Shown here in pieces: positions 63,982 through 64,000 of a stretch of 64,000 nucleotides of DNA. Each line of letters starts with the position of its first letter. Within the stretch, counting starts at the first letter, position 1. The notes under the pieces are model-generated. The model saw nothing but the letters and a program-made list of their open reading frames with translations, ran no database searches and had not been told where the DNA came from. Origin of the DNA: Nocardia sp. NBC_00565 (GTDB taxonomy: Bacteria > Actinomycetota > Actinomycetes > Mycobacteriales > Mycobacteriaceae); the NCBI RefSeq assembly GCF_036345915.1, contig NZ_CP107785.1, positions 558,001 to 622,000 on the forward strand, read 5' to 3'. Position numbers and translations under genes: made by a program.

Positions 63982-64000
63982 CGCAGACCTGTTGGGCGCC

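Overview
The window is GC-rich, densely coded actinobacterial chromosome, most likely from Nocardia or a close relative in the Nocardiaceae. Three things point there. The block aceE / PucR-like regulator / fabD / acpP / kasA / accD6, with ahpE and a DUF3052 gene beside it, follows the gene order of the mycobacterial FAS-II region. A second block (cobD, SURF1, LMW-PTP, cobC, NIF3-like) matches the neighbourhood that lies next to it in Mycobacterium tuberculosis. Only one ketoacyl synthase sits between acpP and accD6, where mycobacteria carry kasA plus kasB. The species call is inference; no search was run.

Layout. 1-4.4 kb: glycerol use (glpD end, glpK, divergent IclR regulator, second glpK), with two matching palindromes between glpK and the regulator. 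4.7-14.3 kb: a TerD-vWA protein, a small membrane protein, two paralogous DUF1254 lipoproteins (the second with its DUF1214 part deleted in frame), a secreted serine hydrolase, a globin lacking its 5' part, a CYP125-like P450 with a TetR regulator, and a five-part TerD/DUF2510/zinc-ribbon/PH-like/HNH protein. 14.4-23.9 kb: fused PabA-PabB, an aminoglycoside-phosphotransferase-fold kinase, a DinB-fold gene with a disrupted 5' end, an NDMA-type alcohol dehydrogenase behind a KstR-like operator, a beta-lactamase-fold hydrolase, DUF3145, an amino acid permease and a soluble Ser/Thr kinase.

23.9-32.0 kb is accessory DNA accreted at a tRNA-Val gene. Three tandem copies of the tRNA 3' half (about 23.9, 26.3 and 31.9 kb) divide it into an older segment (ATP-dependent DNA ligase, beheaded SDR gene) and a compact integrated element of about 5.7 kb. 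The element has a tyrosine integrase, paired arm-type repeats near both ends, an XRE/DUF6879 regulatory cassette, small proteins and a membrane-anchored pentapeptide-repeat protein.

32.0-42.6 kb is the conserved core: AhpE, DUF3052, a lipoprotein, pyruvate dehydrogenase E1 (acetyl-CoA supply), MabR/FasR-type regulator, FabD, ACP, KasA and AccD6 (malonyl-CoA supply and elongation for mycolic-type lipids). 42.8-57.8 kb is mixed: DctA, HxlR, nitroreductase, a Pro-rich lipoprotein/SGNH/acyltransferase-3 set, an orphan Eco57I-type DNA methyltransferase, TetR, gamma carbonic anhydrase, GlxA-type regulator, metallo-beta-lactamase-fold protein, alanine dehydrogenase, a membrane-anchored serine hydrolase and an ECF41-type sigma factor. 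57.9-64.0 kb: CobD, SURF1, LMW-PTP, CobC, NIF3-like and a two-helix membrane protein.

The accessory stretches hold many gene relics (globin, NmrA-like, DinB, DUF1801, SDR, an unrecognised secreted protein), so this chromosome arm has been rearranged repeatedly around a stable core.
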